Part shown: piece after piece, positions 1-9,254 of the stretch
Position numbering within the stretch: position 1 is the stretch's first letter
Layout of the letters: each line of letters opens with the position of its first letter
Assembly (NCBI GenBank): GCA_016711225.1
Contig: JADJTK010000032.1
Coordinates: 11,048 to 75,047, forward strand
Direction of reading: 5' to 3'
Origin: Opitutaceae bacterium
GTDB lineage: Bacteria; Verrucomicrobiota; Verrucomicrobiia; Opitutales; Opitutaceae
DNA: 64,000 nucleotides
The notes under the pieces: generated by a model
Seen by the model: the letters and a program-made list of their open reading frames with translations, nothing else
What the model was told of the DNA's origin: nothing
Databases searched by the model: none
Position numbers and translations under genes: made by a program

Positions 1-570
1 GCCGGCCTCGCGCACAATCGCCGCCAGCGCCAACGCGCTCAGGGGCGTGCGTGGGGAAGGTTTGATGACGATGGTATTGCCGCTGGCCAGGGCGGGGGCG
101 ATCTTGTGCGCCACTAGATTGAGGGGAAAGTTGTACGGGGTCACACCGTAGACCACGCCAACCGGAAACCGCCGCACCAGCCCCACATGCCCCTCGCCGG
201 CGGCGTACGCATCCACCGCCAACACTTCGCCGCTGGGCATCCGGCGGGCCTCTTCCGCGGCGACGGTGAAGGTGTCCACCGCTCGTTGCACCTCGGCCTC
301 GGCGAGCACCAGCGGCTTGCCCGCCTCAGCCACAATGATGGCGGCCAGCAGCTCGCGCCGCTGATCGATCATGCCGGCCGCGCGCGTAAGCACAGCCGAG
401 CGCGCGTGGGCGGGCAGGCGCCGGGTCTCACGATAGGCGACATGGGCGGCACCCACCGCGCGGTCGAGCATCGCGGCATCACCCAGCGGCACACTCGCCA
501 CGAACGCATCGTCGTACGGGGAACGCACATCGAAGACGGTGGGCGCAGCGCACCACTCGGCGCCGATCAA
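1..570 (-). CDS. NAD(P)-dependent aldehyde dehydrogenase, N-terminal part (runs off window)
   Basis: Reading leftward, the frame encodes about 190 residues of the aldehyde dehydrogenase superfamily. It includes the NAD-binding segment GVVYGVTPYNFPLNLVAHK followed by ALASGNTIVIKPSPRTP, the classic 'N-F-P ... G-N-xx-I-xKPS' region. The catalytic Cys and Glu lie beyond the window edge. No ATG is available: the frame opens directly after the TGA of the upstream permease (607-609). The best start is TTG at 568-570 (giving MIGAEWCAAP), with CTG one codon earlier as an alternative. Because it follows polyamine-transporter genes on the same strand, a role in oxidising an aminoaldehyde from putrescine breakdown is a reasonable inference, but substrate cannot be read from this fragment. 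Confidence 0.85.
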   Translation of the reverse strand, partial: MIGAEWCAAPTVFDVRSPYDDAFVASVPLGDAAMLDRAVGAAHVAYRETRRLPAHARSAVLTRAAGMIDQRRELLAAIIVAEAGKPLVLAEAEVQRAVDTFTVAAEEARRMPSGEVLAVDAYAAGEGHVGLVRRFPVGVVYGVTPYNFPLNLVAHKIAPALASGNTIVIKPSPRTPLSALALAAIVREAG

Positions 571-606
571 CAGACGGGGTTGGGAGGGAGCAGGGTCATC
601 GCCAGA

Positions 607-1488
607 TCAGTGCGCCTCGCCGTTGCGGTCATGGAGGAACCAGAAAGTCACGGCAAACAACGCCAAGAACGTGATCCCGAGCGCTGCGCCGAAGGGCCAG
701 TCGCGCGCCTGCCCGAACTGATTCTGGATGACATTGCCGATCATCGACACCTTCGCCCCACCCATCAAATCGGTGACCGCGAACATCCCAATCGAGGGGA
801 CAAATACGAGCAACACGCCCGCGAAGATGCCGGGCTTGGTCAGCGGGATGATGACCTGGGTAAACGCGCGCACCGGACTGGCGCCCAAGTCCAGCGCAGC
901 CTCGATCATCGAGTGGTCCAGCTTTTCCGCACTGGTGAAAATCGGCAGGATCATGAAGGGCAGGTACGTGTAGACCAGACCGATGATCACTGCGGCCGGA
1001 GTGTAGAGAATCTCGAGCGGGCCAGCGATGAGCTGGCTCCACTGCAGCAGCGCGCTCAAGGGCCCCTCGGCCTTCAGCAACGAGATCCACGCGTAGGTGC
1101 GCAGCAAAAAACTGATCCAGAACGGTACCATCACCGCCAGCAGCAGGAGCGAGCGGCGGCGCGGCGGCGAACGGCCGATGAAATACGCCACTGGGTAGCC
1201 GATCACCAGACACAGACCGGTCGTAAGCGCGGCGTACCAGAGCGAGCGGCCGAAGATCCGCAGGTACACCGGGTCGAAGATGCGTCCGTAGTTCGACCAA
1301 GTGAAATCGAAAACGACCTGCCCGAGCTCGTCGCGTTGGCAGAAACTGTAGACGAAGAGGATCGCCGTAGGGAAGACGACAAACAGCACCAGCCACAGCA
1401 GCATCGGCGAGAGCAACAACCAGCCGATGAGTCCGGGCACACGCCTGCCGCCGGAGTCTTTCGCGAGAGGAACTGGCGTGGCGGCCAT
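607..1488 (-). CDS. potB: Polyamine-type ABC transporter permease, PotB-like
   Basis: This 293-residue inner-membrane protein has about six hydrophobic segments and the EAA loop typical of binding-protein-dependent permeases (EAALDLGASPVRAFTQ ... PLTKPG), which docks to the ATPase. Length and the 'PFWISFLLRTYAWISLL' segment match the PotB/PotH group for spermidine or putrescine. It is the third gene of a minus-strand set (permease 2595-3413, binding protein 1541-2569, this gene). Its stop codon is in the same frame as, and only about 36 bases before, the putative start of the aldehyde dehydrogenase. No ATPase (PotA) gene is visible at this end; it may lie beyond the window or elsewhere. Confidence 0.88.
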   Translation of the reverse strand: MAATPVPLAKDSGGRRVPGLIGWLLLSPMLLWLVLFVVFPTAILFVYSFCQRDELGQVVFDFTWSNYGRIFDPVYLRIFGRSLWYAALTTGLCLVIGYPVAYFIGRSPPRRRSLLLLAVMVPFWISFLLRTYAWISLLKAEGPLSALLQWSQLIAGPLEILYTPAAVIIGLVYTYLPFMILPIFTSAEKLDHSMIEAALDLGASPVRAFTQVIIPLTKPGIFAGVLLVFVPSIGMFAVTDLMGGAKVSMIGNVIQNQFGQARDWPFGAALGITFLALFAVTFWFLHDRNGEAH

Positions 1489-1540
1489 GTCGGTCGGAGG
1501 AGATCGGGGCGCCGCCTCACGGCGCCCGCGCCGGCAACGG

Positions 1541-2569
1541 TCAGGAGCCGCCCTTCAGGTCGGTGATGAGCTTGTCCACGATGCCGGCGGCCTTGCCGAT
1601 GTCGTGGAAAGACTCGAGTTTGGTCGGGGCCGGATAGCTGGCAGGATTGCCGAGTTGTTCGGGGCTGAGCAGCTTGCGCGCCTCGAGATTGGGATTCGTA
1701 TACGGAAAGGCCTCGGAAATGAGCACGCTCACCTCGGGGCGCAGGATGAAGTTGATGAACGTCTCCGCATCGGCTTTGTGGGGAGCCCCCTTCGGGATCA
1801 CGAGACTGTCAATCCACAGGTGCGCGCCCTCCTTCGGCAGGATGTAGGCGAACTTCTTGTCCTCCCGATAAAGCAGGGCGGCCTCGCCCGACCAGATCAC
1901 CCCGATATCGACCTCGCCGTTGAGCAGCGCGGTCTTTGGGCTGTCGGAATCAAAGAGTCGGATCTGGGGCAACCACTTCGCCAACACGGGACGGGCGGCC
2001 GCGATCGCCTCAGGAGTGATGACGTTGATATCGCGGTCGAGGGTCCGCAGCGCCCAAGTCAGGATCTCGCGGTTGTCGGCCAGGGTGACGATGCGACCGG
2101 CACACTGACCAGAAAACACGTCCTTCATCCCGACGATGGGCTGCTTCACCTTCTCGGTGTTGACGACGATGCCCACAGTGCCGGCCATGTACGGCACGCT
2201 GTACTTCTGCTCGGGATCGTGCGGCTGGCGCAGAAACTCAGCCCCGACGTTCTTCATGTTCGGTACGCGGGCGAAATCGATGGCCTCCAGCTTGCCGGCC
2301 TTGACGAGCGCCTCGACGACGTACTCGGAGGGTTGCACCAGATCGAACTCGGCGGCGCCCCCGAGCAGCTTGGAGAGCATCTCCTCGTTGGAGGCGTAAG
2401 TCTCGTAGTTGACCTTGATGCCGGTCTCCTTCTCGAACTGATCGAGCACGGCCTGGGGCACGTATTCGGACCAACCGAAGAGGTTGATCTCCTTCTTGGC
2501 GGCGACGAGGTGGAGGGCGGCGCCGAGGGCGAGCCCGAGGGTGAGCAGGGTACGGAGGCGAATCTTCAT
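1541..2569 (-). CDS. potD: Polyamine-type periplasmic binding protein, PotD-like
   Basis: The 342-residue product starts with a Sec signal peptide (MKIRLRTLLTLGLALGAALH) without a lipobox, followed by KKEINLFGWSEYVPQAVLDQ and ETGIKVNYETYASNEEMLSK, the hallmark N-terminal lobe of the spermidine/putrescine-binding family. It should capture the ligand in the periplasm and deliver it to the two permeases on either side of it. The order permease-binding protein-permease differs from the common potABCD order. Ligand preference within polyamines cannot be decided by eye. Confidence 0.9.
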   Translation of the reverse strand: MKIRLRTLLTLGLALGAALHLVAAKKEINLFGWSEYVPQAVLDQFEKETGIKVNYETYASNEEMLSKLLGGAAEFDLVQPSEYVVEALVKAGKLEAIDFARVPNMKNVGAEFLRQPHDPEQKYSVPYMAGTVGIVVNTEKVKQPIVGMKDVFSGQCAGRIVTLADNREILTWALRTLDRDINVITPEAIAAARPVLAKWLPQIRLFDSDSPKTALLNGEVDIGVIWSGEAALLYREDKKFAYILPKEGAHLWIDSLVIPKGAPHKADAETFINFILRPEVSVLISEAFPYTNPNLEARKLLSPEQLGNPASYPAPTKLESFHDIGKAAGIVDKLITDLKGGS

Positions 2570-2594
2570 GGAGGGAGGAATGAGGGAATAGGGC

Positions 2595-3413
2595 TTAGCG
2601 CCGTAGGCGCTTCACCGATTCGGAGGCGAGTAGCAGCAGGATCGTGGCCACAATGAAGATCGTCGAGAGGGCGTTGATCATCGGGTTGAGCCCGACCTTG
2701 GCCATGCCGTAGATGCGCAACGGCAACGTGGCAGAGGCGGAGCTGGAGGTGAAGTACGTGACAATCAATTCGTCCATCGAGAGCGCAAAAGCCATCAACG
2801 CCCCGGAAACGATGCCCGGCATCAGATACGGGACGATCACGTACCAGAAGGCCTTCAGCGGGGTGGCACCAAGATCGAGCGCAGCCTCCTCCAGCGAGGG
2901 GTCCAGCCCTGCCAGCCGCGCCTGCACCGCCGCCATCACGAAGGGAAAACAGAAGGTCGTGTGGGCGATGATTACCGTGCCGTAGCCCAGCGCTACACCG
3001 GTCGTCTTGAAGAACACCAGCAGGCTGATGCCCATGATAATCTCCGGCACCACCATCGGAATAAACGCCAGCGTGCTAATTGTACGGATGCCGCCATAGC
3101 GGTAGCGATGAATCAGCCAGGCGCCGGCAGTGCCGACCACCACCGCCAACGAGGTGGCCGCCAACGCCACCAGCACGCTATTCTCCAGCGCGGCGATCAG
3201 GCGGTTGTCGCGCCAGAGCATGCCGTACCACTTCAGGGTGAAGCCCTCCCAGACGATATTCAGCCGCGAACTATTGAACGAATACGCCACGAGCAACACG
3301 ATCGGAGCGTAGAAGAACGCGAGCACCAGCACCGTCCACCCGCCGAACAACGCATTCACGCGGGCCATGCCGCGTGGCAGTCGGAAAGTGCGTGTGAGGG
3401 GAGGCGAACTCAT
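2595..3413 (-). CDS. potC: Polyamine-type ABC transporter permease, PotC-like
   Basis: This 272-residue membrane protein has six predicted hydrophobic segments and the EAA motif EEAALDLGATPLKAFWYVIV. The N-terminal stretch 'YAPIVLLVAYSFNSSRLNIVWEGFTLKWYG' is split over two membrane-flanking pieces and is typical of PotC/PotI. It is the first gene of the minus-strand transporter set and is separated by only 25 bases from the binding-protein gene, so the three are very likely co-transcribed. The closest upstream gene (GH5, 3606-4721) is on the same strand but is separated by a hairpin-forming repeat pair, which probably ends the previous transcript. Confidence 0.88.
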   Translation of the reverse strand: MSSPPLTRTFRLPRGMARVNALFGGWTVLVLAFFYAPIVLLVAYSFNSSRLNIVWEGFTLKWYGMLWRDNRLIAALENSVLVALAATSLAVVVGTAGAWLIHRYRYGGIRTISTLAFIPMVVPEIIMGISLLVFFKTTGVALGYGTVIIAHTTFCFPFVMAAVQARLAGLDPSLEEAALDLGATPLKAFWYVIVPYLMPGIVSGALMAFALSMDELIVTYFTSSSASATLPLRIYGMAKVGLNPMINALSTIFIVATILLLLASESVKRLRR

Positions 3414-3496
3414 TCTCGCGCAACGAGGTCTAGGCCCGCGCGCCGGCCGTGCAAGCGGCTTTCCTCAGAAGAGAGACCTCCGTCGGCCAGATTCTC

Positions 3497-3563
3497 GTAG
3501 CTGGATGGCGAAGCCTTCAGCCGCGCGCCGCGGGCAGGCTGAACCGCTGCACGGTCCAGCTAC
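3497..3563. repeat. Inverted pair of family G palindromic repeats
   Basis: The left arm starts GTAGCTGGATGGCGAAGCC and the right arm is its imperfect reverse complement, ending CACGGTCCAGCTAC. The pair can fold into a long hairpin between the GH5 gene and the polyamine transporter genes. Single copies of the same family recur at 61778, 62650 and 62851. It may act as a transcript end or simply be a dispersed REP-like element. Confidence 0.7.
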
Positions 3564-3605
3564 CCGGGACAAACGACTGCTGCAGTGCCCCCGCCGCCCC
3601 TCGGC

Positions 3606-4721
3606 TCAATTCGCACGGATCAGCTCGAGCAGCTTTCGGTCAAGCTTGTGGCCGCGGAAATTCTCGTACTGCACATCCGCTCGCTCGCTGTCGACTACCC
3701 CGAAACCGCCGCGCAGGTTCCACATCGACCAGCCCCACCCCGCTTCCTTCCACAGGGCCAGCAGATCGCTCATCCAGCCGAGCATGGCCGGGTGTGGCGT
3801 CCGAGTGAAACAGCCCCATTCGCCCACGTGCACCGGCACGCCGAGCTTCGTGAGCGGTTCCCACTTGGCGATGAGCTCGGCGCGCAGTTTCTCGCGATCC
3901 CACCGCACCCCGTGCTTGTCGACCATCGGCCAAACCGGCGACTCGGTGGACTCAAACTCATTGGCCGGCACCCAGGTCGCCGTGTAGTGACTGACCATCT
4001 TCGGTAGATAGCCTCGCGTACTCTGCACCAGTCCGAGATCGACCACGCCCATCACCGGCGTCTGGCCGATGTCGGCCCCGTCGACCACGATCAGGCGCTG
4101 CGGATCGATCTCGCGGATCGCCCCGACCAGCGTGCGGATGATCTCCACGTAACGCGACTGGTCCGCCATGAAGGGCGGCTCGTTGAACAGGTCGAAGCTC
4201 AACCGGTCGCTGGCGATGCCCTTGTAGCGGCGAGCGAAGGTCTGCCAGTGGTGCACCGAGGCTGCCAGGGCCTTCTCCATCGAGGACCGCGGGCTGTCAA
4301 AGAGCAGCTCCGGTTCCTTCTCGCGGCCGTTCACACAATAGCCGGGGATACGATGAAAGTTAAGGTTGACGTGAATACCGAACTCGCGCCCCCACTCGAC
4401 CGCCTCGTCCACGGGGGCGAGTGCCTTCTCGTCGATCTGCATCCAGTTCTTCACACTAGACCACGTCCAATACGACATCGGCAACCGGGCGAAGTCGAAG
4501 CCCCACTCCTGCATCCACTCGAAGTCCGACTTCTTGAACCGTTGCCCGGGGTTGCCGCCGGCGAGCTCGGTGAGGTTGAACCCGCGCCAGCGCGGAATCT
4601 TTCGCTGGGCCACCGGCTGCGGCGCCGCGGGCAGGGAGGCGGTCTCGGCACGCAGATTGGGGGAGAACACGAGTCCGGCCGCCGCCGCGGCCGAAGCTCC
4701 AAGGAATTTACGACGATTCAT
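3606..4721 (-). CDS. Secreted GH5-family endoglucanase-type glycoside hydrolase
   Basis: The start is set at 4721 (371 aa) because it gives a Tat-like leader MNRRKFLGASAAAAAGLVF; the frame is open further upstream but without homology-like sequence. The catalytic acid/base is visible in FDLFNEPPF (Glu about 181) and the nucleophile in HVGEWGCF (Glu about 301), the NEP and E-W-G motifs of glycoside hydrolase family 5. The protein should hydrolyse beta-1,4-glucan or a related beta-linked polysaccharide outside the cytoplasm. It is transcribed toward the polyamine genes and divergent from the coiled-coil gene at 4988. Subfamily and exact substrate are not assignable from sequence alone. Confidence 0.88.
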   Translation of the reverse strand: MNRRKFLGASAAAAAGLVFSPNLRAETASLPAAPQPVAQRKIPRWRGFNLTELAGGNPGQRFKKSDFEWMQEWGFDFARLPMSYWTWSSVKNWMQIDEKALAPVDEAVEWGREFGIHVNLNFHRIPGYCVNGREKEPELLFDSPRSSMEKALAASVHHWQTFARRYKGIASDRLSFDLFNEPPFMADQSRYVEIIRTLVGAIREIDPQRLIVVDGADIGQTPVMGVVDLGLVQSTRGYLPKMVSHYTATWVPANEFESTESPVWPMVDKHGVRWDREKLRAELIAKWEPLTKLGVPVHVGEWGCFTRTPHPAMLGWMSDLLALWKEAGWGWSMWNLRGGFGVVDSERADVQYENFRGHKLDRKLLELIRAN

Positions 4722-4987
4722 AGGGGGGGGATTGGGGCGCCAAAGAAGGTGGCGTTCCCGGCAAACGCAAGCCGTAGAGCCGCCGCGATGAGCAAGCCCC
4801 CGACGGCGAGTTACGATTACGTCCCATAGCCGCGCAGCCTCGCGTGCGGTAACCTTGGAGCCGGCCCAAGTTCCGCCTTCCTGCGTCACCCCGCCCTCTC
4901 GTGACCCACCAGCCGATGACGGCCGATCGGCGATGAGACCTCCGGGAATTCTCCGTAGTATCCATCAACCCTGAAACGTCGCTCACC

Positions 4988-5578
4988 ATGGAAGACACCA
5001 AGTCGGACACTATTCGCACCATTAAATCGCCGTCATCTTTGCTCATGATCGGCCTCGCCGTCGTCGCCCTCGCGCTCCTTATCACCACGGCCACGTCGTG
5101 GAGCAGGGTGCGCGAGAAAGACACGATCGTCGCCGAGCACCAGGCTCAACTCGAGCGGAGCAAGACCGAGATCGCGCACCTCCAAACACAGCTCAACGGC
5201 GCCAACGCCAAGGCGGCCTCGCTCCAAACCCAAACCGACGAGGCCATGCAGAACGTCACGCAGCTCCAGGCCCAACTGGACGAAGCTCGGCGCAGCCGCA
5301 ACGAGCTCGCCCGGCAGCTTGCCGACGCCCGTACGGCCACTGCCGCCCTCCAGTCCAAGCTCGACGCCGCGACCATTGCCTCGACGGCTTTCCAAGCCGA
5401 TGCCACCGCCGCCAAAAAGCAGTTACATGACGAGTTATTGCGGCTCACCGCCAGCTCGTTCGCGCTCCAGCAGAAGCTCAACCGCAGCGAGGAGACCGCC
5501 GCCAACCTACAGGCGCAGCTTGACCAGCAGATCCAGTCGGTCATGGCCGCCCCGGTCAGCGAGCCGCGCAAACGCTAA
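4988..5578 (+). CDS. Membrane-anchored coiled-coil protein of unknown function
   Basis: The 196-residue product has one N-terminal membrane segment (LLMIGLAVVALALLITTA, residues about 19-36) followed by about 150 residues rich in Leu, Gln, Ala and charged residues with heptad spacing, for example LQTQLNGANAKAASLQTQ and LQAQLDEARRSRNELARQL. The design is a single-pass anchor with a long periplasmic or cytoplasmic coiled coil, similar to many uncharacterised scaffold proteins. No enzyme motif is visible. It stands alone, divergent from GH5 and convergent with the beta-propeller gene. Confidence 0.75.
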   Translation: MEDTKSDTIRTIKSPSSLLMIGLAVVALALLITTATSWSRVREKDTIVAEHQAQLERSKTEIAHLQTQLNGANAKAASLQTQTDEAMQNVTQLQAQLDEARRSRNELARQLADARTATAALQSKLDAATIASTAFQADATAAKKQLHDELLRLTASSFALQQKLNRSEETAANLQAQLDQQIQSVMAAPVSEPRKR

Positions 5579-5809
5579 CCCGCCGGCCGTCACGAATTCA
5601 GCATCAAGAGTGCAAGCGGTGAACTCACGCGCCCGCGCTCGTTCCGCGGAGAACCCGCCCGCCTCGCGCCAAGAGAAGGCCGGTCGGTGACCGGCTCCAT
5701 CCGAGCATTCGGCGCACCGAAGAACGCCCCTCGCAATCTCGCCCACTGATCGGCTCCACGCCCCTGCGGTGCCACCATGGTCCGCCCCCGATTGCGGCCG
5801 CGAAGCGAC

Positions 5810-8371
5810 CTACGGCTGCGTAGCGCGCACCCGGTAGAACTTCCGCGCGCCAGCGGCGTTGGGATCCGTCACCGTCCGGCGGTTGCCGACGTCGGGATGG
5901 GCGGTGCCACTGAGCGCGGTCCAGGAACCAGCAGCCATATCGGCGCTCCATTCAAGCGTGTAGGTGGTGCCAACAATGATCGGACCAAAGAGCAGATCCA
6001 TCTGCCCGGGCATACCGGCCACAGGAGCAATCGAGAGTGAGAGACCAGCCAGCGGATCGACGACCGTCGCTCCCACCCTCATTCCGTTGCCAAAACTCGT
6101 CACCCAGAGCTCCGCTGCGTTGAACGGATTGTAGAACACCCGTTCCGGCTGCCGAAACGGATAGTTGGACACCTGCGTGAACACCGGTGCGGCCGCGTGG
6201 ATGGCCGTGGTATGCCACAATCCCTCGATCTCGGTGGTCAGCCACGCTTCATCCGGGGCTCCGGGGTTGAACGTGAGCGAGGTCACCCGGTCGAGCTCGT
6301 TGATTCTGGTCCAGTGCGCCCCGCGGTCGACGGTCCGGTAGAGGCCCCCAAGGCCATTGGGCGCGCCGCCCCAGCCGCTGAAGACGCCCACGTACCAAGT
6401 ATTCTGTGCCGGGTCAGTCGGATCGACCACCAGGTCCTTCGTCCAGTACCGCATGCCGGGGTCGGACACGTCGGCCCAGGTACCGCTCGACGGTGAGTAG
6501 AGGAATACGCCGGAGCTCGCCGTAAAACCCGAGGCCGTCCTACGCCCGGAGTAGGTGCACACAACCTTGCCGTCATTGAGCACTTCGATGCAGGCAGGAT
6601 GGCCCTCGGTGCGCGGCGGATTGGGAAGCTTGGTCCAGGTCGACGAGGCTCCGTTCTGGATGTCCGCCGAAACGAAGACCCCACCAGCCGTCGAATGCAC
6701 CACGCTGGCATAGAGCCGATTGGGCGCTGTCGGATCGAGGCAAACCCAGAACACAGGATGCCCAAAAGCATGCAGCGGCTGCCAGACCGCGCCTTTGTCG
6801 GCGGAGAACAGGACCTTGCCCTGCGGATCGTTGGCATTGAGCAGCGAGTCCGCCAATCGCGTGCTCTGGTAGAGATCGTGAACGTTCGAGGTGGCGGCGT
6901 AGAGCACTCCGGTGGTCGGATGTCTGGCGATACGGTACATCGTGTTGGCGGCGTGCCCAGCGTAATTGAAGGACCAGGTAACTCCGCCGTCAGTGCTGCG
7001 CACGCCCTTGATGTCGGAATAGGCCGCGAAGACGTTCATCGCGTCGCTCCAAACCATCTGCCAGCAAGACGTGTTCTCAAGCCCGCTGCTGTGGTAGCTG
7101 GCCTTGGCGATGGCCGTCGTGCCGGCCGGATGCTCATCGGCCGAGTTCACGTAGGCCTGCCGCCAACTCGCGCCGCCATCGGTGGAGCGATGGACAAAGC
7201 CCAGATCGGTGAACAGAACCTTTGCCGAGTCGTTGCGCGCCACCGTGAAGCCCAGCGCGATCTCACCGTAGGACCAGTCGCGATCACCGCCGCGCCCCGA
7301 CCACCCGGTGCGAATGTTTTGGTTGTTGGCGGTATGGAAGGTGTTGGACCAAGCCGCTCCAGCATCGACGGTCTTGAACACGATCGGATCCCCCGAATCG
7401 CTCCCGCCCGCGGCGTAGACCGTGGAAATATCGTTGGCCGCCATCGCCAAGAACATGGGGAAGTCGGTCTCCGCATCGATGCCCGTCATCTTGCTCGCCC
7501 AGTCGCCAGTGGCGTTGTCCAACGAGTAGATCCCCTTGGCGAACCCCCCGTAATCCGCTCCGACGTCCAACCCGGGATAGACGTCTCCAACCGCCCCCGT
7601 CAGACAGAAGAAACGCAGCGTGCTGCCGGTCTTGGCCGCCGCAAAGGAGAACATCTGCTGATCCGCCGGAATTCCGGGCGTGCCCAGATTTGTGAAGCTC
7701 GTCCCGCCGTTGGTCGACACGATTAACCCCACGCTCGTGCCAAGGTAGATTCTGGCTCCGTCAAAGAAGACCCCGCCAACCAGAGCGCCGTCGTTCCCCA
7801 CGACAGAGACCGGCAGCTGGACAAACGACATCCCTCCATCAGTGGAAAGATGGATCTCAGAATACCCTGCGACGAACACGCGGTTGGGATTATCGTAGTC
7901 CGCCCAAACTCCGTAGATCTCATCGTAGGGCAGCGGATTCCCCGAAAGCTCAGTCCAAGTCTGCCGGCCATCGGTGCTCTTCATCGGCGCCGTGCGATCA
8001 CCGGCATAGGAGAGACAATAGGCGACGCTTGGGTTGTTGGTAAACTGCACCGCCGACCCATGACCACCCTGAATCGCAAGAAAACTCTCGGTGGTATACG
8101 AATCGCCGAAGTCGGTCGTGTGGTACAAGCCGCTCATATCGCAGCCGACATAGTACTCGTTGTGGTTCACCGGATTGATCGAGGGCGAATACAGCGCGCC
8201 GCCGGCGCCCGGGCCGCGGCTCTGCCACGTGGCCGGGATCGCCGCGGCGAGCGGTCGGGCCAGATCGGCCAGCCCCGCAACCACGAGCCAGAGAAGCGCA
8301 ACAACGGACCGCCGCGTGCGGCGGGCGAAAAGGCCAGGACGGGCCGGGATCGGACGAAGAAGGGAATTCAT
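5810..8371 (-). CDS. Secreted Asp-box beta-propeller protein (GH74/sialidase-like)
   Basis: The start at 8371 (853 aa) gives a leader with hydrophobic core VVALLWLVVAGLADLARPLA; an upstream in-frame extension to 8629 looks non-coding. The mature protein contains repeated Asp-box motifs (S-x-D-x-G-x-T/S-W/F), including STDGGMSF, STNGGTSF, STDGGASW, STDGGVTW and TVDRGAHW. This pattern is typical of one or two seven-bladed propellers as in GH74 xyloglucanases and sialidases. The C-terminal about 80 residues (TYTLEWSADMAAGSWTAL ... KFYRVRA) match a domain commonly found at the end of secreted Verrucomicrobial proteins. Enzymatic activity is likely but not proven; no catalytic Asp pair could be assigned by eye. 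Confidence 0.78.
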   Translation of the reverse strand: MNSLLRPIPARPGLFARRTRRSVVALLWLVVAGLADLARPLAAAIPATWQSRGPGAGGALYSPSINPVNHNEYYVGCDMSGLYHTTDFGDSYTTESFLAIQGGHGSAVQFTNNPSVAYCLSYAGDRTAPMKSTDGRQTWTELSGNPLPYDEIYGVWADYDNPNRVFVAGYSEIHLSTDGGMSFVQLPVSVVGNDGALVGGVFFDGARIYLGTSVGLIVSTNGGTSFTNLGTPGIPADQQMFSFAAAKTGSTLRFFCLTGAVGDVYPGLDVGADYGGFAKGIYSLDNATGDWASKMTGIDAETDFPMFLAMAANDISTVYAAGGSDSGDPIVFKTVDAGAAWSNTFHTANNQNIRTGWSGRGGDRDWSYGEIALGFTVARNDSAKVLFTDLGFVHRSTDGGASWRQAYVNSADEHPAGTTAIAKASYHSSGLENTSCWQMVWSDAMNVFAAYSDIKGVRSTDGGVTWSFNYAGHAANTMYRIARHPTTGVLYAATSNVHDLYQSTRLADSLLNANDPQGKVLFSADKGAVWQPLHAFGHPVFWVCLDPTAPNRLYASVVHSTAGGVFVSADIQNGASSTWTKLPNPPRTEGHPACIEVLNDGKVVCTYSGRRTASGFTASSGVFLYSPSSGTWADVSDPGMRYWTKDLVVDPTDPAQNTWYVGVFSGWGGAPNGLGGLYRTVDRGAHWTRINELDRVTSLTFNPGAPDEAWLTTEIEGLWHTTAIHAAAPVFTQVSNYPFRQPERVFYNPFNAAELWVTSFGNGMRVGATVVDPLAGLSLSIAPVAGMPGQMDLLFGPIIVGTTYTLEWSADMAAGSWTALSGTAHPDVGNRRTVTDPNAAGARKFYRVRATQP

Positions 8372-8628
8372 TGGTCGATCGGGTTGAGCCGCACCAATCG
8401 TCCCAAATTCCGAACGAGTCCACCGGAACCTCACCCGCGGGTACGACCAGACGAAGATTTCACGCTGCCTCCATCCTGCCCCAGCGCGGCAACACGTAGG
8501 CCCTCGTTGTCGGGTTACACCCCATGTCGCTCCGGCCAGCGTCGCAGTAACGTGGTGGCGCAAGACCAACCCCGCCCGCCGCAAGGCGGAGACGGGGACC
8601 AATCCTCCACCCTCGCAGAGACCAACCA

Positions 8629-9141
8629 ATGAAGACCCATCGTTCCATCCACCTTCTCACCGCAACCCTCGGCTTGGCGATGCTGACCACTGCCGGCTGC
8701 GCCGACAAGTCGACCACGACCAGCGGCATCCTCCCCACCACGACCATCACCCCGGCCTCAACCCCCACCGCAGCGCCCGGACCGGGCGCCACCAGCACCT
8801 CCACCGCCAGCGCCTCTAACCTGTGGAGCGACCTCAAGAACCTCACTTTCGAGGCCCGCGCCCAGTTCGGCTCCGGCGTCACTCGGTTGGAGAGCGAAGC
8901 GGCCAACCAGGTCGTCACACTCAACGCCAAGCGTGCCGCGATGCTCGGCACCACCGACACCAAGGCGTGGGATTTCGCCATGAAGGAAATGGTCAATGCG
9001 CAGTCCTATTTGAAGTCCACTGCGGCCGAACTCGGCAAGGCAACTCCTGATACATGGAACCAGGCCAAAGACAAAGTCGGCCTGGCGTGGACGCGCACCC
9101 AGGAAGCCTATGCGAAGGTCAAGGCCAGCACTACCAGCTGA
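8629..9141 (+). CDS. Small secreted lipoprotein, unknown function
   Basis: This 170-residue protein opens with a lipoprotein signal peptide; the lipobox reads LTTAGC, so Cys24 would be lipidated. A Thr/Pro/Ala-rich linker (residues about 28-60) leads into a helical domain of about 100 residues (LWSDLKNLTFEARAQFGSGV ... AKAWDF-like). No enzyme motif or recognised domain was seen. It is divergent from the propeller gene at 8371, with about 257 bases between them that probably hold both promoters, and convergent with ligA. Confidence 0.75.
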   Translation: MKTHRSIHLLTATLGLAMLTTAGCADKSTTTSGILPTTTITPASTPTAAPGPGATSTSTASASNLWSDLKNLTFEARAQFGSGVTRLESEAANQVVTLNAKRAAMLGTTDTKAWDFAMKEMVNAQSYLKSTAAELGKATPDTWNQAKDKVGLAWTRTQEAYAKVKASTTS

Positions 9142-9211
9142 GCCGGCAATAGGCGCGTTGCTCCGCGCAACCGCCCCATCGCCCCCAACCCGCAGAAGTA
9201 CGCCCGCTGCG

Positions 9212-9241
9212 CCATGGTGCGAATGGACCCTCGCACCATGG
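9212..9241. terminator. Hairpin between convergent genes, probable bidirectional transcript end
   Basis: CCATGGTGCGA and TCGCACCATGG form a perfect 11-base stem around an 8-base loop. It sits between the stop of the lipoprotein gene and the stop of ligA, where a bidirectional terminator would be expected. No strong T-run follows, so intrinsic termination is only a likely reading. Confidence 0.5.
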
Positions 9242-9254
9242 TGATTCGCCCCTG

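Noticed and set aside
187..1566. 459-codon plus-strand frame over the permease and aldehyde dehydrogenase
   Set aside because: Overlaps two minus-strand genes with recognisable EAA and NAD-binding motifs; its own sequence has no fold-like pattern.
8372..8629. N-terminal extension of the propeller protein to 8629
   Set aside because: It would overlap the lipoprotein start and place the signal peptide internally; the start at 8371 is a better fit.
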